Shown here: piece by piece, positions 42,280-54,639 of the stretch
Position numbering within the stretch: the stretch's first letter is position 1
How the letters are laid out: the number at the start of each line of letters is the position of its first letter
Origin: Nymphaea colorata
Taxonomy: Eukaryota; Streptophyta; Magnoliopsida; Nymphaeales; Nymphaeaceae
Length of the DNA stretch: 64,000 bases
NCBI RefSeq assembly: GCF_008831285.2
Contig: NC_045141.1
Location: 3,675,224-3,739,223 of the forward strand
Direction: 5' to 3'
Translations under genes and position numbers: made by a program
Notes under the pieces: model-generated
Database searches by the model: none
What the model was told of the DNA's origin: nothing
The model's input: only the letters and a program-made list of their open reading frames with translations

Positions 42280-43427
42280 CATGAATGCATAAGAAAAAAA
42301 ATGCTTGGACAACCACCTTTGTCCAACAAAACCAAAGTTTGTGTTAAGAAAACCTTTTTATTTATTGGCTTCTCAAACGTGAGAAGAAGCTTGCATTAGA
42401 GAAGCGCATAGTGTTTGGAAATTTACAAACACAAGTTTTATTTTGTTAAGGAATGGCCCCTCTTTCCAAATGCAGGATGCTTTTGTGTTAGGAAGAACCC
42501 TAACACACGGTCCATTTCCAAACACGGTATCCTCTAGGGAAACATTCTTGCGAAATTTTATATGCTTCCCATGTATTTCCATTGGTTTGTTCCCTACTCT
42601 TCTTTTACTGCCACAATCCTTCTCACACCAGTCACTTGATTTGCTTGATCGTCCCAAAAGATTGAAACAGAGAATTAACTTCTAAAAAGGAGAAGGCAAA
42701 GGGGAAGGAGTAGCAATGCTTCGATCATATTCTCCGACAAAGGAAGCTTCAGGTGGGTGACTTTATGAGCCCTTTCTTCCCTCCATGTTTGCATCTTCTT
42801 CTATCAAGTGTTAGGGTAATTCTTTGTTGGAGGACAAAAAATGGACTGAGTTGATAATTATTTTTTAGTTATAGGATTCCTATTATGTTGCATTGAGCTT
42901 TAGGGGTGCTGATTTTAGTTGAAGAGAAGAAGAGGGCTGCTGACCTAAGGTCCATCTTTGAGTAGATAATTTGGGATTTTCTGTAGAATATGCCCAATCT
43001 ACAAACATTTCTGTATAATAAGTCATATACAAAGTTTAGATCCAAATGAAATCATTCCGAAGGCAATCTTGTATCGGTACACTCATCCTCTATTCCTTGT
43101 GCATGTTCAGCAATAGTTTACTATCTTAATTTCTTGTCAACCTCTTGATGTTGCAGTTAAGTCATTCCTATTTTTATATCCTCAGAAAAAGGTGCATTTG
43201 ATTCCAATTGTAGGTAGTGTCTCTCTCTCTCTTGACTATGATTGGCTTGATTCATTGAGATTTGCAGACAGCAGCTGAAAGGTGTTCTGCAATAGAAAAA
43301 CAAATTGGTTATTTGTATGTTAAAATCCTCTTCCATCTTAACTGTGTTGGTTCTATGTGTAAAATAGGTCTCATTCAACCTCATAAAAGTAGGCTTAACA
43401 GGGATGTAATTAAGCATTTGATTGAGC
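42280..43427. other. Intergenic DNA
   Basis: AT-rich, with several chance frames. An exon-like ATG frame at 42717-42750 followed by GTGGGT was noticed but has no identifiable product. Nothing else recognised. Confidence 0.35.
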
Positions 43428-44480
43428 TCAACTCCTACAAACTTTATTACTAACTATAATTTGACATGTCTTGCATATAAAATGAAATATGAACCCAATA
43501 ATTTGAGCATTTGGCTTGCAAGTAAAAACTAAAAATGTTGTATTCAGCAATGATTCTTCTGCTATGTCCATGTGATTTTCCAGATCATAGAGTCTTGATT
43601 CAGCATATTTTTTGTCCTCCCTCAATTTCCCTTGGTGTTCTTCAGAATGTAACAAAAGACACCTCATATTTGAATTTTCCACTAACAAATTTGACACATG
43701 TTTCCTGAGTTGCATTAGTACAGCCTTTTGTTTTGAAAAAGATACCAGTTGCTCATGCTTTCATTCAGTTCAAGCGTAACAAATGCAAATGCAGCCTCAA
43801 GTTGATTCTTAAACTCTCTAACACAAAGCAACTTGTCCTCCAAGCATTTACAATGTTCTTTCAAGGAATCAAGATCTCTCATCTGTTGAATGGACTCACC
43901 TTTGGCAAGCTAGAGAGAAATGCCCAAAATTTTGTTATTTGACATATAGCCATTGAGTATTGTGTTGTGGTTTTCAATCTCCTCATGCAAAGATATTTTA
44001 CTTCTATAAAGGATTCTTGTTTTTCTCAGTAATAGACTGCAACAAGTTTTTCATGTCTAAAAGTTCGACAAAAAGCTTCCTATTCTCTTCTATAAGTTTT
44101 TCTTCTATTTCTAATGCAACCATATGTTTGCTGGTCATATCAGTTAATTCTGCATGGAGTTTCTCTAGGCTTGCATTAGATTCATCTCTATTATCTATCA
44201 TAACTTTCATATCCATCTCAGACTTCTCTTTCAAAAGTAGAAGCTAAGATTCCACATGTTTTAATGACCTTTGGGCTAAATCCCGTGTTCTTCACATTCC
44301 TTCGTCTTTTGATAGCACTGGAGAAACTTCTAAAGAAGTTTATGTTGAAGTTTTTTGACATCGGCAACAATTGCTTTTACATCTTGACAATCCAACTCCT
44401 TTGGTAAGTCAATAGCATTAGCTTCAACAACACTTCTCTCACCAAAGAAAAAACAACTTTCTCCTTAATTCCAACAATCT
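43428..44480 (-). pseudogene. Coiled-coil protein remnants, unidentified
   Basis: Reading leftward, protein-like heptad segments occur in order: VVEANAIDLPKELDCQDVKA and ADVKKLQHKL (about 44440-44345), SLEKLHAELTDMTSKHMVALEIEEKLIEENRKL (44234-44004), KLAKGESIQQMRDLDSLKEH (about 43925-43850) and LRKHVSNLLVENSNMRCLLL with LYDLENHMDIAEESL (43715-43560). Charge and leucine spacing fit a long coiled coil. Stops and possible introns separate the pieces, so they may be exons of one gene or a decayed copy. I do not recognise the family with confidence. Confidence 0.4.
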
Positions 44481-46240
44481 TCTATTCATGCAATTCATAT
44501 ATTTTATCTATTGGACAGACTCATCCCTCGCTGCTATGGGTTGTCTAATACATTTTAGTTTTCATGTCGCTCTTAGTCATTCTACCAGCTATGAGATTGT
44601 TTCCTTTTATCCTACATCATTTAGTTGCTAATATGTCGTTACATATGTGATGGCTGGTAATGCTTGCAATATATACTCTGCCTCAACTCTTGGTATTGCA
44701 CAATGCCTAAGCAAACGTAGAAGAAAACTCCTAGGTGTTTTCTTGTGCACCTGTTTTTCCCTCCAACAACGAGTTATGCTCTTAGGTGTGCATGTGGTTA
44801 CTTTGAAAACCAATTTTTGTGGCTGTGGTTCCTTCAAAAAACATTTGCATGCATTTTCCTATTTTTGTCTTTCTCTCTTCCTCTCCTCTCTTGGTCTATC
44901 TCTTTGTCTTCCTTCTAGAAACACCTAAAAAGGGGTCACCCAAAAGGTTGTTGATTGGAGTAGTTCCTTTTTCCAGGTATCTTCGGCATTTTCTCTTTGG
45001 TGGAATCACATTGCTGAGCATGAGATAAATGCTTGCCCTCCCATCTTTGATTTTTTCCATTTCTGATTAGGTTTATCAAACAATATGTTCATAGCTGTCA
45101 TGATATTGTTTGTTGAATAAACTTGGATGATTTAATTTCTATTGCCCAATCTGTTTAAAATTTGGACACCAAAATCTTAAATCCAGCTGAGTACATTCTT
45201 TAATATGCATGAACAACCTGATTGTCATTAATCATATAGGCAAGACATTCGTCATTGTTACTGAATCAGCCTGCCATGAGATCAGTCATGCATAGAGCAC
45301 ACTAATACTGATGATAGTGGTTAGTTCAGTAATATGCTATCAATGTTTGATATCTAGATTTGGATGGTTTTAAATCGGGTTCAGTTTCTACCTATTTAAA
45401 TTGCCTATAAATATCAAAACTTATAAATTGGAAGCCTTAGGAAGGTTCCTAAACATGATGCATTTTTAGTACCACACCTGAAAATTCCAAATTTTTTTGT
45501 GTGTTCCCTTTTCATTCACTTGTTGTCCTTAAACATGTCATGCTATAACAAATGACATATATTAAGTCTCCATTTTGCTACTCCAAATATACTGCCAGTC
45601 CTAATGTAGGCAAATATGGTGTTGTCTCCTTAGGGCTTGATGGTTCAGTTGACCTAAGTTCATTTATCACAACAAAGTGTATTTCAAACAAGTTATATCA
45701 CAAAAATATAAAGAAGTATAAATATACTCCAAATATACTGCCAGTCCTAAAGTAGGCAAATATGCTCTAAATTAGCATCAATTATGACACTGAGGTGTAA
45801 TCTTGTGAGAAAGAGGTACTAGAGGTCATTATTTAGAATATACTCCAATTATATTATCAGTCCTAATGTAGGCAATAAGATTACTCTTTCTTACGTTAAT
45901 TGTCTTCCTTTTTGTTTATTTGGCATGCTCTTAGTTTCTTTGAAATAGTACAAAAGGTACAAATAATGAAACTTGGCACAAATTATCAAAGTATCTTGAC
46001 CTTGATTAGTCGACTTCAAAGCTTCTTTTCAATTTATTGACGAGATTTAAGTTGATTTAAGCAGTTGCATGCATTAAAAAAAGTGATTGTTAAAGATGGA
46101 AGTTCAAAGTTGGATATAGAAAGATAGGTAGATTTTTTCTTTGTCAACTATTTTTTATGATTTTTTAAATATGATATTTGTTGTAAAACATTTTTTTTTG
46201 TAGAAGAAGCATGTAATATGTGAAAGGTGTTGGAGCCTTC
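44481..46240. other. AT-rich intergenic DNA
   Basis: No coding motif. Contains the three-copy 40-bp repeat listed separately. Confidence 0.4.
45580..45877 (+). repeat. Three spaced copies of a ~40-bp motif
   Basis: Copies at 45580-45618, 45724-45764 and 45838-45877 share ACTCCAAATATACTGCCAG and TCCTAATGTAGGCAAATA with a few changes. Spacing is about 145 and 114 bp. Confidence 0.85.
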
Positions 46241-46254
46241 ATACAAAATTACAC

Positions 46255-47850
46255 ATGTTGACATTATCACGGTGAGCAGCTCAAAGTGGTCATAATGAAA
46301 CTGTTGAAGATGGTGAAGATAACATAGATGAGTTGATAAGAGATGCATTTGGAATGTATCCAGCAACAGGAATGTCGATGATGAAGATGCAGACAACGAT
46401 ATGGATAATCAAGATATACATAATAATGAATGTGCAAAGCTGCTAAACAATGCTAAAGAAGAATTATATCATGGATGTGAAAATTCTCTCTGTTGTCATT
46501 TATTATTCTGTTATTTCATAAAAAGTGTCTACATGGATGAAGTAATAAATCATTTGAAATGTTGTTGGACTTATTGCAAGAAGAATTTCCTATATATGTG
46601 CAACTATAGAAGTTATTTATGAAACAAAAAATAGTTGTTAGAGTATTGGGCATGACTTGTGAAAGATCGATGCATATCGTCAAAACTGTATGTTATTTTG
46701 GAAATAATCGAGTGGTAAGGATCAATGTGATGTATATGGTGCCTCTAGATGGAGAAAAAATATTGATCAAGAAAACAAAAGCAGAACTCGAAAAATTCCA
46801 GTTAACATTATGCAACGCTTTCCATTAATACCATGTCTTCAGAGAATGTATTTTTTTTCAAAAACTGCTTTAGAAATGAGATTGCATGATGATGGATGCA
46901 TTAAAGATGGTTTACTAAAACATCCTACTGATTCATTTGCTTGGAGATCTGTTGATGAATTGCATCCATTTTTTTTGCATTAGACAATCATAATATCAGA
47001 CTTGATTTAGCAAGTCATGGTTTCAACCCATTTCATACTTTAAGTACATCATATAGTATATGGTATGTGATCATTGTTATATATAATTTGCCACATGGAT
47101 GTATATGAAACAACCATACATGAATTTGTCTTTGTTAATTTCTAGGCCAATTCTCTAGGAGAAAAGGTTGATGCTTATTTTGCAGCCACTAATTTGAATT
47201 AAAATTGTTGTGGGAATTTGGTGTAGATACTTATGATGCAAGCAAAAACAGTTTTTTCATATGTGCACAACTTTATTATTGACCACAAATGGTTTACATG
47301 CTTATGGAGACCTATCTAGGTGGAGTACAAAAGGAAAATTAGGATGCTCTATATGCCAAATGGATACATATTCTTACCATTTAAGAAATAGTTTTAAATA
47401 AGGCTATATGAGTCATTGAAGTTTTTTGCCTACATGTCATGCATATAGATTGGACAAACGTTCATTTGATGGGACTGAAGAACTAAGAAGTGCTCCATCT
47501 CTTTCTGGAATTGATACATTACAAAAAGTAGAACATGAACTATTGTCGTACAATTGTAGAAAGAAAAGTATATTTTTCACTTTGCCATTTTGGAAGCATA
47601 ACTTATTACGTCACAACCTAGATGTAATGCATATCGAAAAAAATGTTTGTGACAACATAGTCGGTACATTGTTGAATCTGGAAGGAAAGACAAAAGGTCA
47701 TTACAATTCTTGTTTTGATTTACAGGTGATGAATATAAGACATGGACTTCATACACAAATACTAGTAAGATATTATGACGTGCAGCATGTTTCACCATGA
47801 ACAAAAAAGAAAAAAAAACTTATTTTGCAAAGTCTTGAGGATTATTTCAG
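46255..47850 (+). pseudogene. CACTA (En/Spm) TNP2-like transposase, decayed
   Basis: Fragments in the right order match TNP2/Transposase_21. AKLLNNAKEELYHGCENS (about 46434) lies near the N-terminus; FPLIPCLQRM (about 46820-46850) and DDGCIKDGLLKHPTDSFAW follow. FNPFHTLSTSYSIW (about 47030-47060), RSFDGTEELRSAPSLSGID and LPFWKHNLLRHNLDVMHIEKNVCDNIVGTLLNLEGKTKGH (47455-47700) complete the core, and MNKKEKK-like sequence lies near 47800. TNP2 cuts CACTA element ends. At least five frame changes and several stops occur, and the C-terminal third is missing. No transposon ends were found around it. Confidence 0.8.
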
Positions 47851-48003
47851 CAGCATGTTTCAGCATGTCCCTATACCCATTTTTCTTCAAATTATTTCAC
47901 GTGATAGAAGTATAGAGAATGTTGGATGTGCACAAAACCTTATGTGATGATTTACAACCTTTGTACATACCTCTACCTCATACCGTCTTTGTCAACCTTG
48001 TAA

Positions 48004-49270
48004 ATGTTTTTCCCTAATTTAATTTTTATCCTTCAAAGTCATCACTCAAAATATATTCTTTTCAACATGGTGTCACCTTCCCTTACAATCACATCCTCTT
48101 CAGAGAAGGACCCGAATGGTCTACTTATATTTCTCTTGAGTCTAAACTTTTGGCTCTCAAATGGTATCGGTCTTGGCATCCCACCTTCTCTCGGATGTTT
48201 CAATCTTACTTTGAAGAATGTGGGCTAGAGACCGTGGCAGCCGGAGGAATGCAATCAATAGATGAGAATTTAGTGCATGCAATTTTCGAACGATAGAACC
48301 CAAGGACCTCCTCCTTTGGTTTCATAGGGAAAAATGACATTATTATTAGATAAATTTGCTAAAATACTAGACCTCCCTACCTCTATTTGTGATCCAAATG
48401 ACCTATTGCAGAAACAATTCCTCATGAACCTGACTAAAGTTAACGCAAATGACCTTATAGCTCACTTTACTGGATGAAGAGCTTGGTCCCTAGTAAAACC
48501 CTTGAGAGTTAAAGCATCAACCTGAAAAATCTATATAAAAAATTTGGAGTCTATGTTGAACATTCTACCTTATCTCGAAAATCCATAAGAAGAGTTAAAC
48601 ATTGTATGATGCTTTGCACAGTGGGAGTGACCCTTTTTAACAATGGAATTGACCTTCTAGATGTTCGTATTGCCAAATTTTTCTGGATATGGGGATATAG
48701 CGGAACCCGACACTTGTCAGTGGCAATGACAGCCTTAGCTTTCCTTTACCAAAGACTCACCCGCTTCACCATTGGAGATGTCAACTTCCTAGAAGGATGC
48801 ACATATGCTCTACAACTGTGGTTCCACAAGCATGTGGGACCGAAAGCCAACCTATTCAGAAACTGATGGAGCATTGATAGTTTTAGAATAATATGGCATT
48901 TGATCAAGCAATTAAATGGAAAAGAGATTATTTGGGATTATTATGATCATCGTCAAAATCCACCTAGGTGCACTCACCATTACCATGGTCGTACCACACT
49001 CTTGGGCCCTTATTTCATAGTTGATTATTGTGTTGATAGATGTATGAGGCAATTCTCTCAAAGATAGAAGATGGTTTCTATGTATACACCAATTGTAGCT
49101 ATTCTTGAATTCGACCTCAGCTCTCCTCAATTGGTAGCTTTGTTCGTTGTAGCTCAACAAGAGTGGAAGACACAGATATCATACACTTTGTTCAAAGGCC
49201 CAGTTGTAAAGAAAGAATACTCCGAGTGGTGGGATGCCAACCGACCACCATCCATCCTTTCTTAAAAGCT
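48004..49270 (+). pseudogene. Tat-lineage N-terminal domain (DUF7745-like)
   Basis: Pieces such as SWYPTFSRMFQSYFEECGL (in the second frame), LCTVGVTLFNNGIDLLDVRIAKFF, SVAMTALAFLYQRLTRF, NFLEGCTYALQLWFHKHV and KKEYSEWWDANRPP reproduce the N-terminal domain that many plant Tat/Ogre elements carry before gag. Its function is unknown. Stops near 48293 and 48480 and frame changes break it. Confidence 0.55.
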
Positions 49271-50159
49271 TCTGTTGTCAATTTTGTACTCCTTATTTCA
49301 TCTTCAATCATTCTCATATTTGTTAATGTTTTCTTTAGATGTAACTTTTAAAACTCTTAATGCAATATGAACTTTCATTTTGTCATCTTTTCTTTCCAAC
49401 TACTCTTCATTTTCTTGTCTCATAAGGTGAATACTTGAAACCAACAGGATGGTTGAAACCAAAGTGCAAGCTAAGTAGGCTCCTCTGAATGAAGCTTCAT
49501 CTTCTAATCCCATGCCAGAAGCACTTGACTTTCCAGCAATCGAGCCAGAAGGCTATCATATGTTCTGGTTGTTTATGGAGTGATACATGAGGGAGCAAGA
49601 AGAACAAAATGCCTTGATGGTTACCCAAAAACAATAACTAAAACACCGACCAAAAAAAAAAAGAAACAAGAAAAACAACAAATCTTCTCCTACGGATCGA
49701 GATGAAGACCATTTAGATTTAGATTCAACAACTAGTAAGGAGGAAAAGCCTGAATTGCTTCCATTCAAGATGAATAAAACAACAAAGAAAAGCAAGAAAG
49801 AAAAAGAAACCATAGAGGAAAGAAGTTCACCTAGCCTATCACCAACAAAAGTTCATAGGAGAAGTCAAAAAGAAAGAGAAAGTCTGCCAAAAAAGGCAAA
49901 AAGGAAAAGAAGTACATCCCAAGCAGTAGCTTGGACAGCAAGAGTTCTAAAGAGAAAGTAAAGGAGATCAAGGGAAAAAAGAAAAAGACAGTCAAAATTA
50001 GTCAAATCAAGTGATGATGAAAGTCCAACTAAGTGCAAGTTTTATGAAATAGAGAAAGAATGAGCAACCTTGAACTTAGGAGAAAAGGAAAATGTTCCTG
50101 CTCATGCGAGGATTACTACCTGGGCATTGAAGGAGACGAAGACGTGAAGCACTTGCCCA

Positions 50160-50500
50160 AGGAGTTCATCAATTATGAATGAACAAACTGCCCACATGTT
50201 CATCTTTCAACTTTCATCAATGATTGCTACAAGATCCAGACGAATAACAGAGTATTGTTTTGCTACTTTCCAAGAAGTCTTGAGGGCATTACAGTGCAAT
50301 GGTACAAAGAAAATGTTAACTTAATTGAATTGAATGAATTTGATAGATTGGTTAACATGTTCATTGAGAGATTTGAGCAAAACATTTTCATGGCTCTTAC
50401 CCTCAGTACCCTTTGCAGCTTCCACAAAAAACAAGGAGAAAAGGCTCGAGAATTTATCAAAAATAAGAAATTCAATGCAACAAGATAAAACAACCTAGTT
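50160..50500 (+). pseudogene. Tat element gag core
   Basis: The 77-codon frame from 50255 has YFPRSLEGITVQWYKENVNLI and a FDRLVNMFIERFEQN segment, then GEKAREFIKNKKF, which is the standard plant gypsy gag fold. An upstream Lys/Glu-rich stretch (49640-50080) is a low-complexity linker. Confidence 0.65.
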
Positions 50501-51539
50501 TTGAAACACAAGTTCTATCACAAATAAAAAAAAATCTCGCCCGACCTCTAAAGAGACTCATCCACAATGCTCCAATCAAGACTTTTGCCGAGTTGATTGA
50601 ACAAGTAGATTCAATAGAGGAAGGAATTGAAGAAGGCAATTTCATGGAATCATTGCACCTAAGTATAAAGAAGAGGGTAAGAAAGGAGGAAGGACACAGT
50701 TGCCCGCACACTTCGTAGCAAATGCCGACACTCAAAAGGACAACGATAGTAGTTATAAGCATGACAAAGAAGCAAACACAAAAAGATCACACAGTTGTCC
50801 AAAGGAAATGAAGAAGGGAGAAATAAACACCTAGTCTGGAATTATGACCAAAACTTCATTCCTCTGAAACTCACGAAAAGATTCTAGAGTACCTTCTCAC
50901 CGAAGGAACTGTCATCTTGCCGAAATTTTAGAACCTCCGAAAATGATGGGAGAAAATGAAAAAAAAATATGTAAGTTTTAACGTACCCCTTGTCATGACA
51001 CCGGGGATTGATTTGTCCTCAAAAATATTATCCAAGATTTTATCAACAAAGATCTCAAGGATGATGATGATAGCATCTCTAAGATATTAAGGAATCCATT
51101 TCCTGATCATGGGAAGGTGGTAGTAGCCACTGATTGCCACAGGCACTCTATCCCCGTATCATCCACAGGAGCACATCTGACCTTGTGATAAAAGCAATTC
51201 ACACCAAGTCATGATGACGAATCGATGTAAGGAAACTCTAGATTTTATTGGTATGAAGAACAACAAGGCAGAAAGTTTATCTACAAAACTTGCCATAATT
51301 TCAAAGACTTTTCTTACGAGGTGGCGATGATGAGTCATCAAATGACTCCTTGAACAAGTATCCATGCTACTGGGATGATGTCATCACCTTGGAAGAACGT
51401 ATGATTGAGGAAGACTGGACTCAGGCCTGTAAGGACCAATCAAGTGATTTTCAGAAAAGGACATTTCAAAATGGGGATATTATCATGAAGATGCTCTTTA
51501 CATCGTCATTCAAGTTAATAAGATAACTATATCACATGT

Positions 51540-51800
51540 ATTGATCAAAAACGTGGTTTAAATATTTGTTTTGATCTCACAATCAAAGCTTTGGGATTTT
51601 GTGAAGACAAATATCGCCTTGATGATACCAATATCAAGGGATACGATGGCCGAAACATAAACAAAAAAGGTACCCTCAACATGGACGTGATCATCAAACA
51701 TTCCAGTCATTGCATTACATTCAATGTGGTAGTTGTACCACCATCATATAACTTGCTCTTGGGATAGCCTTAGATCCACTAAGTACGAGAAATCCGGTCA
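51540..51800 (+). pseudogene. Tat element aspartic protease remnant
   Basis: In mixed frames the segment shows an ALGFCEDKYRLDD-like block, GYDGRNINKKGTLNMDVII and VVVVPPSYNLLLG followed by a stop and a PWIH-like remnant. This is the flap-to-LLGxPWIH region of Tat proteases. The catalytic DxG area is disrupted near 51550. Confidence 0.5.
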
Positions 51801-52639
51801 TCTCTCCAACAATGCCTCAAATGAAATTTTCGCCAATCGGTCATCACCATACACGTTGAGGATGTGGTCGAGAGGTTGGTACAACCAATGCTCCCTAGGC
51901 CAATTGATTTGGTAGACATGCCCAATATAATAACGGTGAAATAAGGACCTTTGGAAGGGTGGATGCAGAGCATGGAAATAGGCGAATTGTCCCAGAGTGG
52001 CTACACTATTTCAAGCAATCGTTTGACTTACAAAAAACATCATTTGTATGCTCATTTCGTGGGAAACCTTAAGGGATTTCAGTTACTTCTGAAAGGTGGC
52101 TACCATCCATTCACTGGCCTCGAGAAGAATGAAGAAAGCATCTTTCAACTGATTAGTATCTCCTTTCAAATGAACACCAGAGGATTGGGATATCATAAAG
52201 ATATTTGATGAAGATCTTGTTGACTGATAATATTCATATTTGTTTTTCCTCCCATGAATTTTGTAATCTTAACTTGTACTTGTCTGGTCTCATGAGAGGA
52301 CCCCCTTTATTTATGAACTAATAATTTTCAGTATGCAATGCAAGTAATCTTTTGCTATCAATTTCAATTGTGTTCAATCTTCCTTTATCCTCCTCTTCAC
52401 AAAATGTCGGAACTCAACATGTCATACTTTCTTTTTTTTTTGCTAGGAAGTCCCCCTCCCTCCAGAAAGCATTTATCAAACAAGCAGCCGGTGAAACAAA
52501 ACCTACGACAATACTCGAGTCAGAATTACCAGAATTCGCTTAGATTAAGAAACAAGAATATCCCTCGTCTTTAGTTAATGATCCAATTGAAGAAATTAAC
52601 ATTGGAACCAGTGAGGATCCTAAGATCCTTCAAATCGGT

Positions 52640-53960
52640 ACCAATTTGTCAGTAGAGGAGAAGAAAAAGTTGGTGGATTTTCTTATAAGCCACCAAGAAG
52701 TTTTCGCATAAACCTATGAAGATATACCGGGCTTAGACCCCCTGTTGGTTGAACATTGTTTGCCCTTAAGTTCCAGTTGCAAGCCAATTAAACAAAAATT
52801 GCACAAACTTGATCATCGACTTAAAGGGCTCATAAAAGAATGATTAGAAGACCTTCTAAAGGTCAAATTTATTTGCGCCATCGATTACCCCGAATGGTTG
52901 GCTAATATAATGGTGGTCCCTAACAAGAATGACAAAGTCAAACTATGCATTGACTTTCGAGACCTAAACAAAGCCACGTTGAAAGATGATTACCCACTTA
53001 TAAACATTGATTTAATGGTAGACCGTACAACAGGTCATGCCATGTTCTTTTTTATGGATGGATATTTAGGATACAACCAAATCAAATTAGTAGTCAAAGA
53101 TCAATCTAAGATCATTTTTACCACCCTTTGAGGCACTTTTTGTTATACAATAATGCCATTTGGTTTAAAGAATGCTGGAACAACTTATCAAAGAGCCATG
53201 GCTGCTATCTTCCATGACCAGTTACACAAAATTATAGATGCATATAAAATCTAAAACAAGAAAGGATTACATTGAAACCCTCGCCCAGGTATTTGAGAGG
53301 CTCTTACAATACAAGCTTCGTTTGAATCCCCAAAAAATGTGTGTTTGGAGTTGAATAGGGTAACTTTTGGGTTTCATGGTCAATAAGAGGGGAAGCAAAA
53401 TGGATCTTACCAAAGTCAAAGAGATCATCAATACGCCACCACCTACCAACATCGAGGAATTATGAAGTTTGCAGGGGCGAAACCAGTCCATCAGACGATT
53501 CCTCTCAAATCTAGCTATGAGAAACAAACCATTCAACCAGTTGTTGAGAAAAGATGTCAAATTTGAATGGAGTTTTGAGTGCCAATAGTCATTTGGAAGG
53601 ATAAAAAAATACCTTCTAAATCCATCAATCCTAAAACCCCCGGTGTTGGGTAGACCATTGCTGTTTTACATCACAATGAATAAGTCAGCATTTGGCAGCT
53701 TTTTGGCACAATATGAGGAAGAAAGTCGCATCAAGCATATAGTATATTATATCAGCAAAACTTTTGTCCAGCATGTAAAGAAGTACTCTTCAATGGAAAA
53801 AACTTGTCTAACGTTGGTTCAGATGTGTCAGAAGCTGAGACATTATTTATTAGCTTGTGAGGTCAAGATGTTATTTAAGCTAAATCCTTTTAAATATATC
53901 TTAGAGCAGCCCTTCCTTAATGGGCACAATCGCTAAATGACAAGGTTTATTGATGCAATA
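52640..53960 (+). pseudogene. Tat element RT and first RNase H
   Basis: RT motifs are EEKKKLVDFLISHQEVFA (with stops just after), DYPEWLANIMVVPNKNDKVKLCIDFRDLNKAT (52886-52980), GYLGYNQIKL, IMPFGLKNAGTTYQRAM (53150-53205) and LRLNPQKM. The YxDD active site is not recognisable at its expected place (53220-53260), where the frame breaks. RNase H follows with ITMNKSAFGSFLAQYEEE, KHIVYYISKTFV, YSSMEKTCLTLVQ (53660-53940). Confidence 0.75.
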
Positions 53961-54109
53961 TGATCTTGAACATGTGTCTCAGAAGTCGATCAAAGAACAA
54001 TAAATTGTAGATCAGTTAGCAAACTTCCCCTAATACGAATAAGTCAAAACAGATGATGAGTTTCCAGATGAACATGTACTAAGATTGAAAACAGTCCCGG
54101 TATAAAAGA

Positions 54110-54420
54110 TGTTATTTGATGGATCCATAAATGTGATGGGAGAAGGTATATGCATTCTACTTATCACTCCGAAAGGTGAAATGATCCTAGACTCTTTGAA
54201 ACTCGACTTTCCATGTGCTCATAACATGGCTGAATATGAAACCCCATTCAAGGAATTCGTTCTTTATTGAGTTTTCAAGTAAAAGAGGTGCATGCTTTCG
54301 GCGACTCTCAGCTTATCATCAATCATGTGAATTGAGAATGGTAAGTCAAAGACGAAAAGTTGTTGCCATATCAAAATATTGCCACCTCATTGATCCGTCA
54401 GTTTGAAGAAGTATAGTTGG
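54110..54420 (+). pseudogene. Tat element second (archaeal-type) RNase H
   Basis: LFDGSINVMGEGICILLITPKGEMI and LDFPCAHNMAEYE reproduce the start of the additional RNase H in Tat elements: D in FDGS and E in AEYE. Later parts are frameshifted. Its presence separates this lineage from other gypsy groups. Confidence 0.7.
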
Positions 54421-54639
54421 CTCACATAAAAAGAAAAATGAAGCAATGAAGCAATCTCCTTTCTAAGATTGAAAAATTATAACATCCTGCTTTTGAAATG
54501 GCAAAACATATCCATCATATGTAAGAGGAGAATACGCTTTGGTATCATGACATCAAAATGTACATTGAGAGTGGAGAATTCCTTACAGAAATGCCCAAAA
54601 ATAAACAAAAAACAATTCAACGTATATCAACAAGGTACT

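Noticed and set aside
42717-42753. Short ATG exon with GT donor
   Set aside because: Only about 12 codons with no partner exon or known product; not enough support.
45580-45877. CRISPR-like repeat-spacer pattern
   Set aside because: Only three imperfect repeats with unequal spacing in eukaryotic DNA.
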